This document shows positions 10,500-21,821 of a DNA stretch of 64,000 nucleotides, one piece after another. A program made the position numbers and the translations under genes. The stretch covers positions 146,532,166-146,596,165 of the forward strand of contig CM071570.1 of assembly GCA_036426205.1 (NCBI GenBank). Reading direction: 5' to 3'. The first letter of the stretch is position 1. The number at the start of each line of letters is the position of its first letter. Under the pieces are notes generated by a model. The model was not told the DNA's origin, made no database searches, and saw only the letters and a list, made by a program, of their open reading frames with translations. The stretch comes from Ascaphus truei (Eukaryota > Chordata > Amphibia > Anura > Ascaphidae).

Positions 10500-13025
10500 G
10501 TCATGACCTCATTCTTTTCTTCACCATTTGTTTTGTTGGGGGCGTTACCTTCTTCCATGAGGACCCAACTGAGCATCTCGCTGCTGTGAGAATAAAGGAG
10601 ATTAATTTCCATATTGGGCGATCAATTTCCTCTATTGGTCTGCCCAATAGGAAGGTCAGTGGATCAATGGGAATTGTGAGGTCTGTGACCTCTTTTATTA
10701 AATCTTGTATTATGAGCCAAAATTTCTGAATCTCTGGACATAGCCACCAGATATGGGCCATGTCCCCTCTTTGTCCACAGCCTCTCCAGCATAAATCTGA
10801 GGCCAGACGGTATATTTGTTTCAGTCTCACTGGGGTAAGATACCAGTAATAAATTATTTTATATATATTTTCCTTCACTGTGGTACATATGGAAGTTCCT
10901 GAGGCCGAGTCCCATATTTCTTCCCAGTTCTCTCTGTCTATAACCATGTTCAATTCCGCTACCCATTTGAGCATATAATCGTGTGCGGTGGGGTTCGCTG
11001 GATTCTCCATTCCAGCGTATATTTGTGTTATTAGACCTTTTTGATGTGCCCCTTCTTGGCACAGCTTCTCAAATTTTGTGAGGGGGGGAATTTCAACGTT
11101 GAGGACATTTTTTTTTGTAAAAAGTGCCGAATTTGGAGAAATTTGAATGTATCTAGCTCAGGTGCGTTGAATTTGGTGCGTAAATCTTGGATACTCAGGA
11201 ACTTTCATCGCTCAACAGGTCGGTGACCGCTCTAATCCCCAATGATTTGAATAGGTCGAATTGTTTAGTTTCGCATCCTGGGGGGAATTTGGGGTTGTTA
11301 AATATTGGAGTGAGCTGTGAGCTGGTGGAGGAGAGCTGGAATTTAGTTTGAGCTTTTAGCCATATTTCCCATGTGTGTCTCATCGCCCCCAGTTCAAATT
11401 TAGGCGCCATGTCAGTCCCTCTATCACCACACCAAAGATAAGCTGGCAGAGAAGGCGTTCTGGAGTATTGAGATTCAATTTCTAGCCAACATACATAGTT
11501 GGTCTGGGTCCGAGTTCCACATGACCGCCTGTCTTAATTGGGCTGCTTTGTAATATTTTGAGACATCTGGGACTCTCAAGCCTCCTCTCGCTCGTGGCGA
11601 CAAAAGAACTGATCTTGCTACTCTGGGTTTCTAACCCTGCCAAATAAAGTGAAAAATTTTATTTTGAATATTTTTTAGTTCAGAACCAGGGATATGGACC
11701 GGGAGCGTCTGAAAAAAATATAATAATCTGGAGAGCATATTCATTTTAACGATCCATGACATCTGGTTTCCTTCCCATTTATCCAGATCTTTTTTAATTT
11801 TCCTAAAGAGGGTTGGGTAGTTATTTTGATAGAGGGAATGGTAGTTCCTTGATACATGTACTCCCAAGTATTTGATGTATGAAGGGCTCCATCTATAATT
11901 GAAATTTAGTTTCAGTAGTTGCATCTCTGGTTCTGACAGGTTTAGGTTCAGGGCTTCTGATTTGTCACTATTAATTTTGTAACCTGATATTTTGCCAAAT
12001 TCCGCTAACTCTTTATAAAGATTGGGAAGGGAAGTCTGAGGTTGCGTTAATGTTAGGATAATATTATCGACAAATAATGAGACTTTATAGTTTTTTTCAC
12101 CAATTAGTACGCCCTGTATGTTTATATTGTCTCGTATTTTAGACGCTAGAGGTTCAATTGTTAGAGCGAAGAGGAGAGGGGACAACAGGCACCCCTGTCT
12201 CGTTCCATTTTTTATTTCAAATTTCTTTGCAGCTCCACCCGGAAGTTTAACCACCGCAGAGGGGCTGCAATATAGTGCTCTGACTCCCTCTAAATATGTA
12301 TCTTTGAAGCCGAGTTTCTGCATTGTTTTATCAAGGAATAGCCAATCGATTCTATCGAACGCCTTCTCCGCGTTCAAATTTAACAGGACCGCTTTGGTAG
12401 CTGTGAGGTGGGCATGATCAACTATGTTTATAATCTTACGGGTATTGTCTGAGGCTTGCCTACCTGAGACAAACCGCTCTTGGTTGTTGTGTATTAATCT
12501 AGGTAAAATAGGGTTCAATCTGTTTGCTGGATTTTACTATATAATTTGCGGTCGTTGTTTAATAGGGAGATTGGCCGATAACTCCCACAGAGCAGTGGGT
12601 CCCTGCCCTCTTTGTGGATTATGGCGAGGTTAGCTTGGGTCATTGATGGTGGGATAGGATTGCCCTCCATAAATGAGTTAAATAGACATAGCAGATGTCT
12701 AGATATTCTGGAAAAACCTTTTATAATAGATATTGGAGAAGCCGTCAGGGCCAGGGGCTTTGGAAAATTGTAATGTCTTTATTGCATCCGCCAGTTCCGT
12801 TTGAGTAATTTTTGCATTGAGTATTAGATTTTCCTCCTCTGTCAGCATCGGCAGGAGGCAGTCAGATAAATAGTTTCTGATAGATTCAGAAGCTGGGATC
12901 CCCACCCTCCCGTCTTGAACTTTGAGGTTATATAGTTTAGTATAAAATGCGGTGAATTCCTCCGCTATTTTCTTGTCATTATAGATTATCTCACCAGTTT
13001 TACTCTTGATCGCCGGGAGGGGGGG
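10500..13025 (-). pseudogene. L1 ORF2 lacking the endonuclease, broken
   Basis: The minus-strand reading begins near 13020 in the linker before the reverse transcriptase and shows KAPGPDGFSNIYYK near 12750. The best piece, 12518-11631 (295 codons), holds VSGRQASDNTRKIIN, LLNLNAEKAFDRIDW, KNGTRQGCLLSPLLF and the thumb region with YKINSDKSEALNLNL. The catalytic FADD is FVDN near 12070, with both an Ala and an Asp changed, so the enzyme would be dead. The last open piece, 11010-10501, carries the C-terminal CWRGCGQRG...HIWWLCP Cys/His motif typical of L1 ORF2. No endonuclease motif such as QETHF or SDHAP is found, unlike element 1. Confidence 0.85.
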
Positions 13026-13899
13026 GGGGGGAATGGGGGGAGTGGTTGGGTGGGGGGGAGGGGGATGGCTGCAAACCATTAACATATTGACAATCCCATA
13101 TTTACAGAGAGTGTTTGTCCGTTGTTGATTTTCATGGAGACCCAGAAATACCTCTTGTGTATCCCCTCGATATGAACCCGGAGGCCGCCGCGGGCGGATG
13201 GGGCATCTAAAAGGCAACAGCCCCAAAATATCAAAGGGAGAAGGGGGGGTAGTACTCCCAGTTGAAGCTTCTCTGCTATGAAACTGGTGATATCACCTCC
13301 TCCCACACTCACCTAACCCCCCCCACGGCAACCTGCTGTTCAGTCGTGTCCTCCATCCGTACCAGGCGAAGGGATCCCTCCATCCGTACCAGGTGAAGGG
13401 ATCCATAACAAATTTACAAGTGGGGAGCTCCGGGCTGCAACCATCTGTCGGCCCCAACGCAATGGCTCCGTTTGCTCGGAGCTTCAGGTGAACAGGCATC
13501 TCTGTGGTTCTCCGGGAAATATGAGGGGCGACTGACCGCCGCGACTTTCTCCAGTGATGGTGGGGCTGCTGGTAGCTCCGTGAAATCGGCAGTCGGGGGG
13601 ATCCCCAAAGGATACTTAAAGGAGCCAGCATTTTTATGAGAGTCAGATGTTATCCTGGGAGTTCCAAGAGTCGTCTCAGGTTTTCCCTGATAAAATGGTG
13701 TGGGCTACTGGCGATGGGAGATCCTTTCTCGTATTCATCTGTTTCTCGTCTGATGCTGTGCTGCGGTTATCCTCCTGGGCCGAGTGGAGCTGCCTTCATC
13801 TTCCTCCGTCTGCGCAGATGTTTGCGGGGAGTCAGCCGACCAGGTTAGTGGGGGGGGGGTTAATCCTAAGGCTCGCACATATGGGGCCATATCTTTGGG
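13026..13899 (-). other. Inter-ORF region of L1 element 2, with a 27-bp tandem pair
   Basis: This spacer between ORF1 and the truncated ORF2 begins with a very G-rich run (13016-13065 plus strand). It contains a direct repeat of 27 bp in two copies at 13353-13379 and 13380-13406, differing at two positions. Open stretches on either strand show no domain. The G run marks the deletion junction where the endonuclease was lost. Confidence 0.5.
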
Positions 13900-14560
13900 G
13901 CTTCATATTGTGAGATATTTACCTCCATAGCTCGCAGTCAGCTTGAATGGAAAGCCCCAGCGGTATTTCATTTCATTCTCGCGTAAGAAGGAGGTTAAAG
14001 GCTTCATTTCTGTTCTGCGATTCACCGTTATTCTTGAGAGATCGTTGAAGATCTGGAGTTGTTCGTTTTGAAAAGTTAGGGAGTCCTTTACTTGGCAGGC
14101 CACAATTAATTTTTCTTTTCTAACTATGACATCCCGCCTGCGGTTGGGATCTTCTGAACGGGGGCCTAAAGCCCTGTGTGCCCTATCCATTTCCAGGTCC
14201 CTGGTCTCAATCGGACCGCAGATTTAATTGAATAGCTCAGCCAAGTAAGATCGGAGGTTACCAGGGAGAACCGCCTCTGGGATATTACGAATGCGCAGGT
14301 TCTGGCATTGATTCGGTTCTCCTGGTCCTCCAATCCGTCTTTTAAATGAGAGATTTCTTCTCCTAGTCTCCAGATTTCTTCGTCAGCCTCAGACTGGTGT
14401 TGTAGGGACTCCTCGTCTGCAATCCAGGCTTGTCGTTCTTTCTGTGAAGCTTATATTTCCTGCTTGAGATCAGGGACCGCGGTCTTAATATCCGCGAGTA
14501 AGTCCCAAACCGCCTGGAACTCAAATCATCATGTAGTTCCAGCCACGACCGCTACGTTCG
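13900..14560 (-). pseudogene. L1 ORF1, broken
   Basis: The intact C-terminal piece (14190-13903) begins MDRAHRALGPR and carries RRDVIVRKEKL, IFNDLSRITVNRR and KYRWGFPFKL, which are the RRM end and C-terminal domain of L1 ORF1 proteins. Upstream, between 14540 and 14250, a coiled-coil segment with IWRLGEEISHLKDGL and a decayed ENR...LRIRN motif can be read in shifted frames. In the L1 family this protein binds the element RNA. It is a relic because of the frameshifts and stop codons before 14190. Confidence 0.8.
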
Positions 14561-14640
14561 ATTTATAGAACTTTGCCTCAAAAAGTCGGGACTTAGAAAA
14601 TAATTCAGCTCAAAATCCTAGAAGCCGGCTCGCGTCTATT

Positions 14641-15594
14641 TCTCACAGAGCATTTTTTGATCAGTTAAAATCTACCAGAAAAGGGGAAGGGGAAACACAA
14701 AATGGATGTGCCCCCAAAAGAATTCACTTAAATGCACACCACCCAAGTGTAAAAATTAACTTTTAATAAATACTTAAAACATATATACTTCCCCTGAAGA
14801 AGCTCCTTTGCTGGAGGGAAACGCGCGTTGGACGCGCAATGTTGTCAGTCTCCTACTTGGAGCTGTTTTTAATGTAGTGTTTGCAGTATCCTGGGTGTAA
14901 CTGTGAAGACCATATGAGTTAACTATTTACTAATCAATTCATGGTCAGTGTGCCTGCTATCCTTGCACCTTATGTGAGACTGGATAAGTCTATACTACTA
15001 CTGGGTATCCCTAGTCAGTGCCAGTGTGGGGTAGTGATCTCATGCCAGATGGCTCAAAATAGGAGGTGTTTGAGACAGAGTGTGAGAGATCACTGCATGC
15101 AAATGTTTACTGATACTCAGCCAAATCTTGATAGTGTGTGTAGCAAGTCTAGGTTGTATAGTAGCTGCCTGCACTGATGTAATGCGCTGATATGGAAAGG
15201 CTAAACAGCACGAAGGTAACTACCTATGCCTGGGCTGAGCACATAGTTCCCAGCCGTGCTGTGTCGTGTGGTGAGAGAATCCTACTGCGCGTGTGTCACG
15301 TGGATATTGTCGGAAGAATCGTGAGGGCAGATGGGATTCAAGCGTATGTGAGGCAAGGTAGGTAAATAACAATTGCTATACCCTGCTTTGAGTATAGGTA
15401 TCTCTAGGGTTCATAAGAGATGTGCAGCTGTATGGTAAATGACTGTCTAAAACGCATCCAGGACTGAAGGCGATAGCACTAGCATGTTGTGCTTATAGGT
15501 AAAGAGACTCTCTTACTGCGCATGTGTGCAATGTTCCGTTCAACTAAGGTAATCCTGCGCTGATAGGACGTGGAATGAACCTGTATGGATTACC
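14641..15594 (+). mobile_element. Penelope-like terminal region (pLTR-like), no ORF
   Basis: No gene is visible here. The stretch holds a hammerhead-like core at 14794-14829 of the sort found in the terminal repeats of Penelope-like elements. It precedes a PLE coding relic at 15780 in the same orientation, so it is probably the 5' non-coding part of that or a related PLE. The remaining sequence has no motif I can name. Confidence 0.4.
14794..14829 (+). ncRNA. Hammerhead-like core, weak copy
   Basis: The plus strand reads CTGAAGA (14794-14800), one extra A, a short stem II (CTCC/GGAG around TTTGCT), GAAA (14818-14821), and a minimal stem III of AC/GT around GCGC, ending in GTT. CTGANGA and GAAA are the conserved hammerhead core. 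Stem I is not convincing here, and the closing stem II pair is G-G. It is probably a decayed copy. Confidence 0.35.
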
Positions 15595-15779
15595 TATAGC
15601 CCTAGGATATTTCAAGAAGGGGCACAAGACTAGTTCTCTACTAAGTTACTCAATTCCACGAGCACAATTTGAAGCTCAATCAGAGATAAGTGCAACAGAC
15701 ATTTACGTTCTTGGACCCTATGTAAACTGTAAATGAAGAGGTTACCTACCACCCAAGTAACTTAAGAAAAAACTTCCAC

Positions 15780-16690
15780 TAACAGTTATTTGAGAGCTGA
15801 CAGTTTTCACCCTCACTCACTCTCAAAAGGCATCCCCACAGGCCAATACCTACGCTTAAGAAGGAATTGTTCAGATACACAAACCTTCAAATGCAAAGTA
15901 TTGAAATGAGAGACAATTTCCTTGCCAGGGGATACTCAAAAAGACAACTAAAGACAGCATACCACAGGTATCAATCACCCCACGCCATGATCTCCTGAAA
16001 ACTAAGACAAAGAGAAACAACACATGAAGGAAATTAGTGCATTACAACATACCACAATCAGTGGAGAGACATTACAAAATCCTCACAAAACTTGGCACAT
16101 ACTGACGAATGACAATGACCTCAAATTGTCCTAGAAATCGCCCTTCGATCGTATGAGAAACGAACAGCAAATATCAGGGATCATTTGGCACAGCCATTTT
16201 CTCTACAAAAAATAAAAAAAGCAAACAGGCTAGCATAAAAGGATTTTACAAATGTCATGGCTGTAAAGCGTGTAGCTACATGAATGAGAGTAAACACTTT
16301 ACCAACATTGGTGGACACAAAGAACTTTCAACATTAAACATTTCATAAACACGCAAAGCTCAGGAATTATCTATCTTGTCACTTGCATTGTGGCAAGAAA
16401 TTTGGGAAAACCAACGGGAACTGAGACGTAGGGTGCTTGAACACATTGGAGCCATCAGAAACTCACTGGACCAACCCCGGTCTCCCGTCATGTAAGGGAA
16501 TTCCATGCAGGGAACACCAATACCCTGACATTTCAAGGAATAGACCACATACCACCCAATATCCGAAAAGGAAATTGGGACAAGAAGCTATTGCAGCGTG
16601 AAGCCAGATGGATATATCTTTTGAACACCCACTATCCATCTGGCATGAATGAGGGCTTTGTTTTCACATCTTTTCTTTAAAATCAGTTGT
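15780..16690 (+). pseudogene. Penelope-like element: RT C-terminus and GIY-YIG endonuclease, broken
   Basis: Penelope-like elements encode one protein with a telomerase-related reverse transcriptase and, in many vertebrate copies, a GIY-YIG endonuclease. The plus strand near 15835 reads GIPTGQYLRLRRNCSD, a signature of the PLE RT thumb side. Downstream in shifted frames come KIRS/HILTND-like linker residues, then SSGIIYLVTC near 16360, which is the GIY half of the nuclease, and SRHVREFHAGNTNTLTFQGI near 16480. The segment closes with WDKKLLQREARWIYLLNTH near 16580-16630, the usual C-terminus. Several frameshifts and stops interrupt it. The N-terminal half is missing here and is found on the other strand at 17725-18755. 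Confidence 0.8.
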
Positions 16691-17618
16691 AATTGACTTA
16701 ACAGATAGGATATCTTCTTGTTATATACTCGTTGACAGTGAATACTGTCTAAACTACACCAGAATGGTCAGAATGATTTTAAAACCATCTTTCTTTCATA
16801 GATGCAGTACCTCTGCACCACCACTAAAATCTCGGCAAATAAGCGTCCTATGGCTACCATGGTAACCACCGGGTATAAAGGGGCCGCAAGGGACGCAGAC
16901 ACGCCCACCCCGGAAGAAGTCGCAAGTAGCGACGAAACATGCTGCATGTCGGGTCTTTGCCGACACACTACTACTTGTGTATTACCTAACATAATTGCTT
17001 AAACTTCTAGTGCTTCTCATGGCATCTTTATTTGATATTTAGATCGTGCACTCCTTGATACACCCACTTAAAGAGGTGTCCAGCACTGCTACAACTTTGA
17101 CAGTGCTCCCTGTGCTCACACGCTAAATAAACTATATATAGCATATGCGAGCTGGCAATGATTCCCTCAGTTACAAAGGGTCTCAGAGATCAATACTAGC
17201 ACACAAACAGGGTGCATCGTGACACTTTGATCCACACCAGCACTGCAGCTGAGACAGGGTGCACGCATACTTGAATAAGATTACATCTTAATATGGTGAT
17301 TTGACCTAACAGAATCATGATACATACACCAGCTGGACCTTCCATCTGATATACAGGGTGACTCTACAATTACTAAATATAGGAAAAACCTGTCCCGTTT
17401 TCAATGCCAAATTTTTCTAATGTGCAGAGCAAGTAGCTACTGTATGCTTTCATGGTCTAGATTTGCCCTTGAACCAAACAAACTCTGCTTTCACATATAA
17501 GCATCTACAACTACATCCCCTACATGGTATGGCAGTAAATGTATATGCCATAGGGACAAGTATACAGCAGCTACTCTGACACTTATCACTCTGACTAGGC
17601 ATCTGCTAACATAGTAGC
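16691..17618 (+). other. PLE 3' non-coding region and unassigned sequence
   Basis: The first part (to about 17130) is the region after the PLE C-terminus and contains the hammerhead-like structure at 16907-16954. From about 17130 to 17618 I see no ORF, no terminal repeat and no match to other parts of the window. Confidence 0.4.
16907..16954 (+). ncRNA. Hammerhead ribozyme-like structure (type I layout)
   Basis: All three stems of a hammerhead can be drawn on the plus strand. Stem I is ACCC (16907-16910) with GGGT (16951-16954). The first core strand is CGGAAGA, against the consensus CUGANGA, with one extra A. Stem II is GTCGC/GCGAC around AAGTA. The second core strand is GAAA (16934-16937). 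Stem III is ACATG/CATGT around CTG, ending in the expected U followed by C at 16950, the predicted cleavage position. Hammerheads of this open-stem-I layout are known from Penelope-like elements, and this one lies just 3' of a PLE coding relic. The U-to-G change at the second core base would be expected to cripple cleavage. Confidence 0.55.
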
Positions 17619-17656
17619 ACTAGTCTTGTGCCCCTTCTTGAAATATCCTAGGGCTA

Positions 17657-17724
17657 TATAGAGATGTCACAGCCAAACTGCAAGCAGGCAAGTTCCCCTG
17701 AGTGGGTATGTTGTGGGTATTTTG
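17657..17724. repeat. Segment shared with the tandem array at 27241-30161
   Basis: The phrase AGATGTCACAGCC followed by AAACTGCAAGCAGGCAAGTT recurs, with small changes, near 27843, 28676, 29443 and 30162. This is the left edge of the region duplicated at 30162-36290. Confidence 0.6.
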
Positions 17725-18755
17725 GGGGTTTAATAGGAGCTTGTTAGGTGTCCAGTATGTCTTAAAGCTTCAGAAAGATAATTGTCAATATGCATTATCA
17801 CTACTGCCCCTCCCTTATCCGCATTTTTGATTATTATGTCCTGTCTATTTTTCAGGCAGTGAAGATGCTGTCGTTCCTCTCTAGAAATGTTATCATGGGC
17901 CGATGTAGAAAAGGAAAAGCCCCTTGCGAGAGCTTGGAGATCCTTCTCCACCAACTTCTCGAAGGTCTCTATACAGTATGTGCTCCCTTGGTGAAAAATG
18001 GACAAAACACAGACTTGTTTTTAAAGTTAGTATGTTTGCTGTTTGTCAAAAATGTGTATTGTTCTTCAGCGTCAATCACTCGTGCCTCATTTGATTCCTG
18101 TTCTAAAAGTAAATCATTCATATCTTGAAGAACACTAAACTCCTTAAAGGATAACCTATCAGGTGCATGATCAGCTGGAGAGGCTGGACAATAAATGTCC
18201 AGGCCATCCGGCGGAGGATGCCCATGACCAGTATCACCCCTGGATAGAAAAAACTTATTAAGTGAGAGTTTTCTGACATATTTTTGAAGGTCAATGACGG
18301 TGCTGAAAAGGTCAAAGTTATCCCCCAATGCAAAATTAAGCCCCTTTTTCAGAACGGTCATTGCACCACCTGTCAGTTCTACGCCTGAAATATTCAAAAC
18401 GTTATTAGAACAGGTCAAAAGTCCATCTTCCCTCTCTTTTGCGCCCCTTCTTTTGGACGAGCGCCTAGTCCTTTTCGTTGTTTTTTTTAATTTTTTTAAC
18501 TTTTCAGATCATAGGACGTAGACGCTTCTTGTGATGATCTCATATGTCGTGTTTCATATTCAGTATGATCTCGACTCTTATCGGTATCTTCAGCTGTAGA
18601 GAAGGAGACAGTTAGTTGACGAGTGTCATTGTCCGACAAATCTGAAAGACTGGATGTTCCATGGTATTTTTTCAAAATGGATCTCTTTGGTGTGGACTTT
18701 CCTGAATGTGCCGTTCGTTTATTGGGATTCCTCCTCTGTACATTGTCCTGTCGAT
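17725..18755 (-). pseudogene. Penelope-like element: N-terminal half, minus strand
   Basis: On the minus strand a Ser/Thr-rich, basic N-terminus (18720-18500) leads into NISGVELTGGAMTVLKKGL near 18390 and FSTVIDLQKYVRKLSL near 18290, the conserved N-terminal block of PLE proteins. Near 17830 it reads IIKNADKGGAVVIM followed by DNYLSEALRHT, the PLE motif at the start of the RT domain. The coding match stops at about 17725, before the palm. A frameshift lies near 18420. Its orientation is opposite to the C-terminal half at 15780-16690, so the two are rearranged or come from different copies. A second, noisier copy lies at 30230-31560. Confidence 0.75.
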
Positions 18756-19756
18756 GTGGGCGTGGCCAGGAGGCTGAGCGTGCTAGTCGCAGTTTGCTCT
18801 GCTCCTCAGAAAACGGCCAAATAAACCTGGAAAAAACCCTCAAAATCCGGGGAAAAAAATCTAAAACACTACCCACAGACTTGGGGTACAACAACTGGTA
18901 CCTTTGGGCTCCCCCGACTATAAACAAGCATAGCTCAGTGACCACCGGATCGCATGCGTGTCCCCCTCTGCCTCCCAGGAAAATCCAAAATGACCACCGG
19001 GCTGGGAAGCCACACTGAGATCTGCCGGCAAGAACCGCCAAGAGGAAAGAGGTAAGGAGAACCCCACGTTACAACGCAACTGAGAGGCGGTGGCGTGCTG
19101 CAGCGGACAGAGAGGTGGTCACCTGCCACCCTTTCCCATAAAATACACCCATACACCCGCTCTGCTGGAGCAACAAGATAGCACCAGCCAGGTCTTAAGT
19201 TGCCTGCAATATTGATAGGAGGCACAGGGGAGCCAGAGAGGGTATTCCCCCTGCGACACCAGGGCCTTGTGAGCTCTGTGGAGGGTGAGGGGGGAGAGAT
19301 CCATCCCGGGAGAATAAGATCCTCCACTCGGCGCAGCCCTACTGGGGGGGGGGGGGGGGGCGGCATTCTTGGTCCACCCGTCCAGCACTCTGCATCTGCA
19401 CAAAGAAAAGAAATACCCAAGCTAAAAGCATAGAGCTGGATAAAATGTGAATAGAGATCTTTCTCTCTCCCTCCCCTCCAACTTGACTTTACTGTGTCCC
19501 CCAACATCATTTACAACCTGTATGCTGGTTTTGGTGCAGTCTCTAAGGTCTGTCCAGATGAAAAGGGGAGGACCAAGGCATCAAATATCTCAAGCACAAA
19601 ACAAACAAAGAATTGTCAATAATGTATGTGTGAACAGGTCACCCAAGGAATGAGGGGGCTTATTCCAACTTAAACAAAAAAAATTTCTCTATTTTTACAT
19701 CACCCAAACAAACTCAGCTCTAATTATAGACAAATGCTTGCTGAATAAACACAAAC
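18756..19756 (+). other. 5' untranslated region of L1 element 3
   Basis: There is no convincing ORF. The region carries a run of 18 G near 19347-19365. It is the presumed internal promoter region of the L1. The indel-rich second copy is near 31490-32880. Confidence 0.5.
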
Positions 19757-20624
19757 ATGCCACCCACAAAACAACAAAAAAAAAACGGTGGTCCAGCGCG
19801 AGGCCTTCCACTTCTTTAAAAAACAAAACACCAAAGATCAAGAAGCGTCTATCGCAGGCAGAGACGCAGAGTCGATCCAGACTCTGATGAGGAGACAGAT
19901 GCCCAACTTACCCGCAAAGAAATGCTGGTGTTTGTACAAGAAATTAAAAGCTCTTTCCATTCTGAGATACAAAGTATCCGACACAGTATCAGAGAAGAGA
20001 TTGCGTCAATAGGAGACCAGGAGAATAGGAGAGGAGAAGGTGGACAACACCGCCCTTGCCCAAGAAACCCAAGCGCAAGAAATCCATGATTTAAAAACTC
20101 AAGTCAAAACAATTTTTGAAAAATTGGAAGACATGGAGAACCGGTCAAGACGCAACAAATTGCGGATCAGAGGAGTCCCGGAAGAAGTGGATAACGCACA
20201 GCTAGACGCATATCTCACTCAGCTTTTTATGTCTCTGATACCAGAAACAGCAGAGGAGAAACTTCAGATGGACAGAGCACATAGACTTCCCAGACCAAAA
20301 GGCCTAGACCCAGCAAAGCCACGAGATGTGATCACACATCTACACTATTTCCGTATTAAAGAGGAGATATTGAGAGCCGCTAGAGTCACCCCAAAGATAG
20401 AGCAAGATAATGTTCAACTTCTTATCTTTCCGGACTTGGCCCAGATCACGCTGAATAAATGAAGAATGTACGCGCAGATCACCAACTCACTGCGGAACAA
20501 TAAAATCTGCTATCGCTGGGGTTTCCCATGCAAACTATTGTTCACTTACCAAGAAACAATGTATATTCTACTTTCACCAGAAGAGGGTGAGGAGAAACTG
20601 CGATCATTGGACTACTTGAACTAG
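19757..20624 (+). pseudogene. L1 ORF1, nearly readable
   Basis: The ATG at 19757 opens M-P-P-T-K-Q-Q, but a frameshift after about 20 codons breaks the frame. From 20040 a clean 140-codon stretch has a coiled coil (EIHDLKTQVKTIFEKLEDM), ENRSRRNKLRIRGVPEE, DRAHRLPRPKG and IFPDLAQITLNK. A TGA at 20460-20462 interrupts the C-terminal domain, which continues in the same frame as MYAQITNSLRNNKICYRWGF to about 20624. ORF1 proteins of L1 bind the element RNA. The noisy copy at 33209 carries the same TGA, so the stop is in the source sequence. Confidence 0.8.
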
Positions 20625-21821
20625 AAGATCCGGAGACCTCCCAAAGGCCCCGTCTTTCACCTAAGGTACAACGCCAAGCATGGGTGAAAACCCCAACCTC
20701 TAGACGAGCAAAGACCCAGCCCACCTGAAAAATTAGAGCCGGATATTTACCAAGCACCTATTTAAGATGGCAGGCAAGCTAAAGCGTAGTCTGGACATAA
20801 GTTACAAGTAGATACGTTGTTCACTCCAGAAACCTATTTACAAACTAAACAAAGGTTGCGATATCTGGAACACATTGTTTAACTTGAACTATCTGCAAGG
20901 TCCGGATGGTCTGTTCCTCAAGAAGCTAACGAGTCCAGTTTCTTATGAAGTGCTCTGGTTCCAAGATTCAGGTTATTTCACCGTTTATTGTGGATCTGTT
21001 TTCCCAAGTTTACTAAAGCTTTCAAGACATTTAGGGTTTGACAGTCCATTTGAACTAATCAGACCACTCAAAGGGGTCGGCAAACGAAGGTCTAATTTAG
21101 AACTGTTTTATAAGTGGAGATGTATTTTGAATATAGGTTTCAAATTGATATGTTGTCCATTTTAGAATTGTTTTTTTCAAAAGTTCAGTAACTAAATCTT
21201 TATTATAGATTAAATATAAAAGGCTATGTTCTATGTATATTTCCTACCCTGTTCTTTGTCCCTCCCCCCTGTAGACTAAATATAAGCGTTGAGATTGCCG
21301 AATTATGGCTGACAGCCTGATCTAGTCAATGCTCTTAAAAACCGACAAAAAATAAGGTGATGTAAATAGTTATAATGTTTGATGCCCCCCATTCCCCTGA
21401 TGTGTAAGAACACACATACAACCCACCCCGTATTTTCTGGGTTGATTTTGATTCTCCTTTTTGTAAGTTTAGCTGCTAACCAAAGGAGCACTGAGGCGTT
21501 TTAGCCGCTGGGCATCTGCCCGCCCCCCTCATGTTCATTTAACCTGTGAATGAGAGAACTTCGCATCACAGGTCCTAGTATGGCTGGTCCCACCAAACAC
21601 TGTTTGGAAGCCGGGGTCCTCAGTTTACCCCTCCCTACCTTACCTACCCTTCCCCTTTACACAGTTTTATAAGCAATTGTCACTATTGTGTAATAATATG
21701 TATATCTTTCGAGGTATTTGTTTCCACACCAGACTGTTTCCGAAGACTGATGTACCGCCTTCTCAACTATATGTAAGTTATCGCTCTGTTCACTTGTATT
21801 ATATACCTCTGAAACACCACC
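20625..21821 (+). other. Inter-ORF region of L1 element 3
   Basis: The spacer between ORF1 and ORF2 shows no domain in any frame and no terminal or tandem repeat. Its noisy duplicate is 33790-34977. Confidence 0.5.

Larger units (their letters stand above)
10090..14640 (-). mobile_element. L1-type LINE, element 2, minus strand, internally deleted
   Basis: The minus-strand 3' end is a poly-A tail seen as a T run at 10099-10110, preceded by a short conserved-looking tail. ORF2 lies at 13025-10500 and ORF1 at 14560-13900. The endonuclease half of ORF2 is missing: coding sequence resumes directly after the inter-ORF region at a long G run (13021-13060 on the plus strand). The 3' end abuts the 5' end of element 1, so element 2 probably inserted into or next to element 1. 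The 5' limit near 14640 is approximate. Confidence 0.8.
15595..17658. repeat. 40-bp perfect inverted repeat flanking the PLE relic
   Basis: The segment 15595-15634 is the exact reverse complement of 17619-17658; both contain CCTAGGATATTTCAAGAAGG or its complement. The inverted pair encloses the PLE coding relic and the hammerhead-like structure. The right copy sits at the junction with sequence shared with the tandem array at 27241-30161. Beyond the 40 bp the flanks do not match, so this is not a simple terminal repeat. Confidence 0.8.

Noticed and set aside
12118..12417. 99-codon plus-strand ORF
   Set aside because: It is the antisense shadow of the L1 reverse transcriptase on the minus strand.
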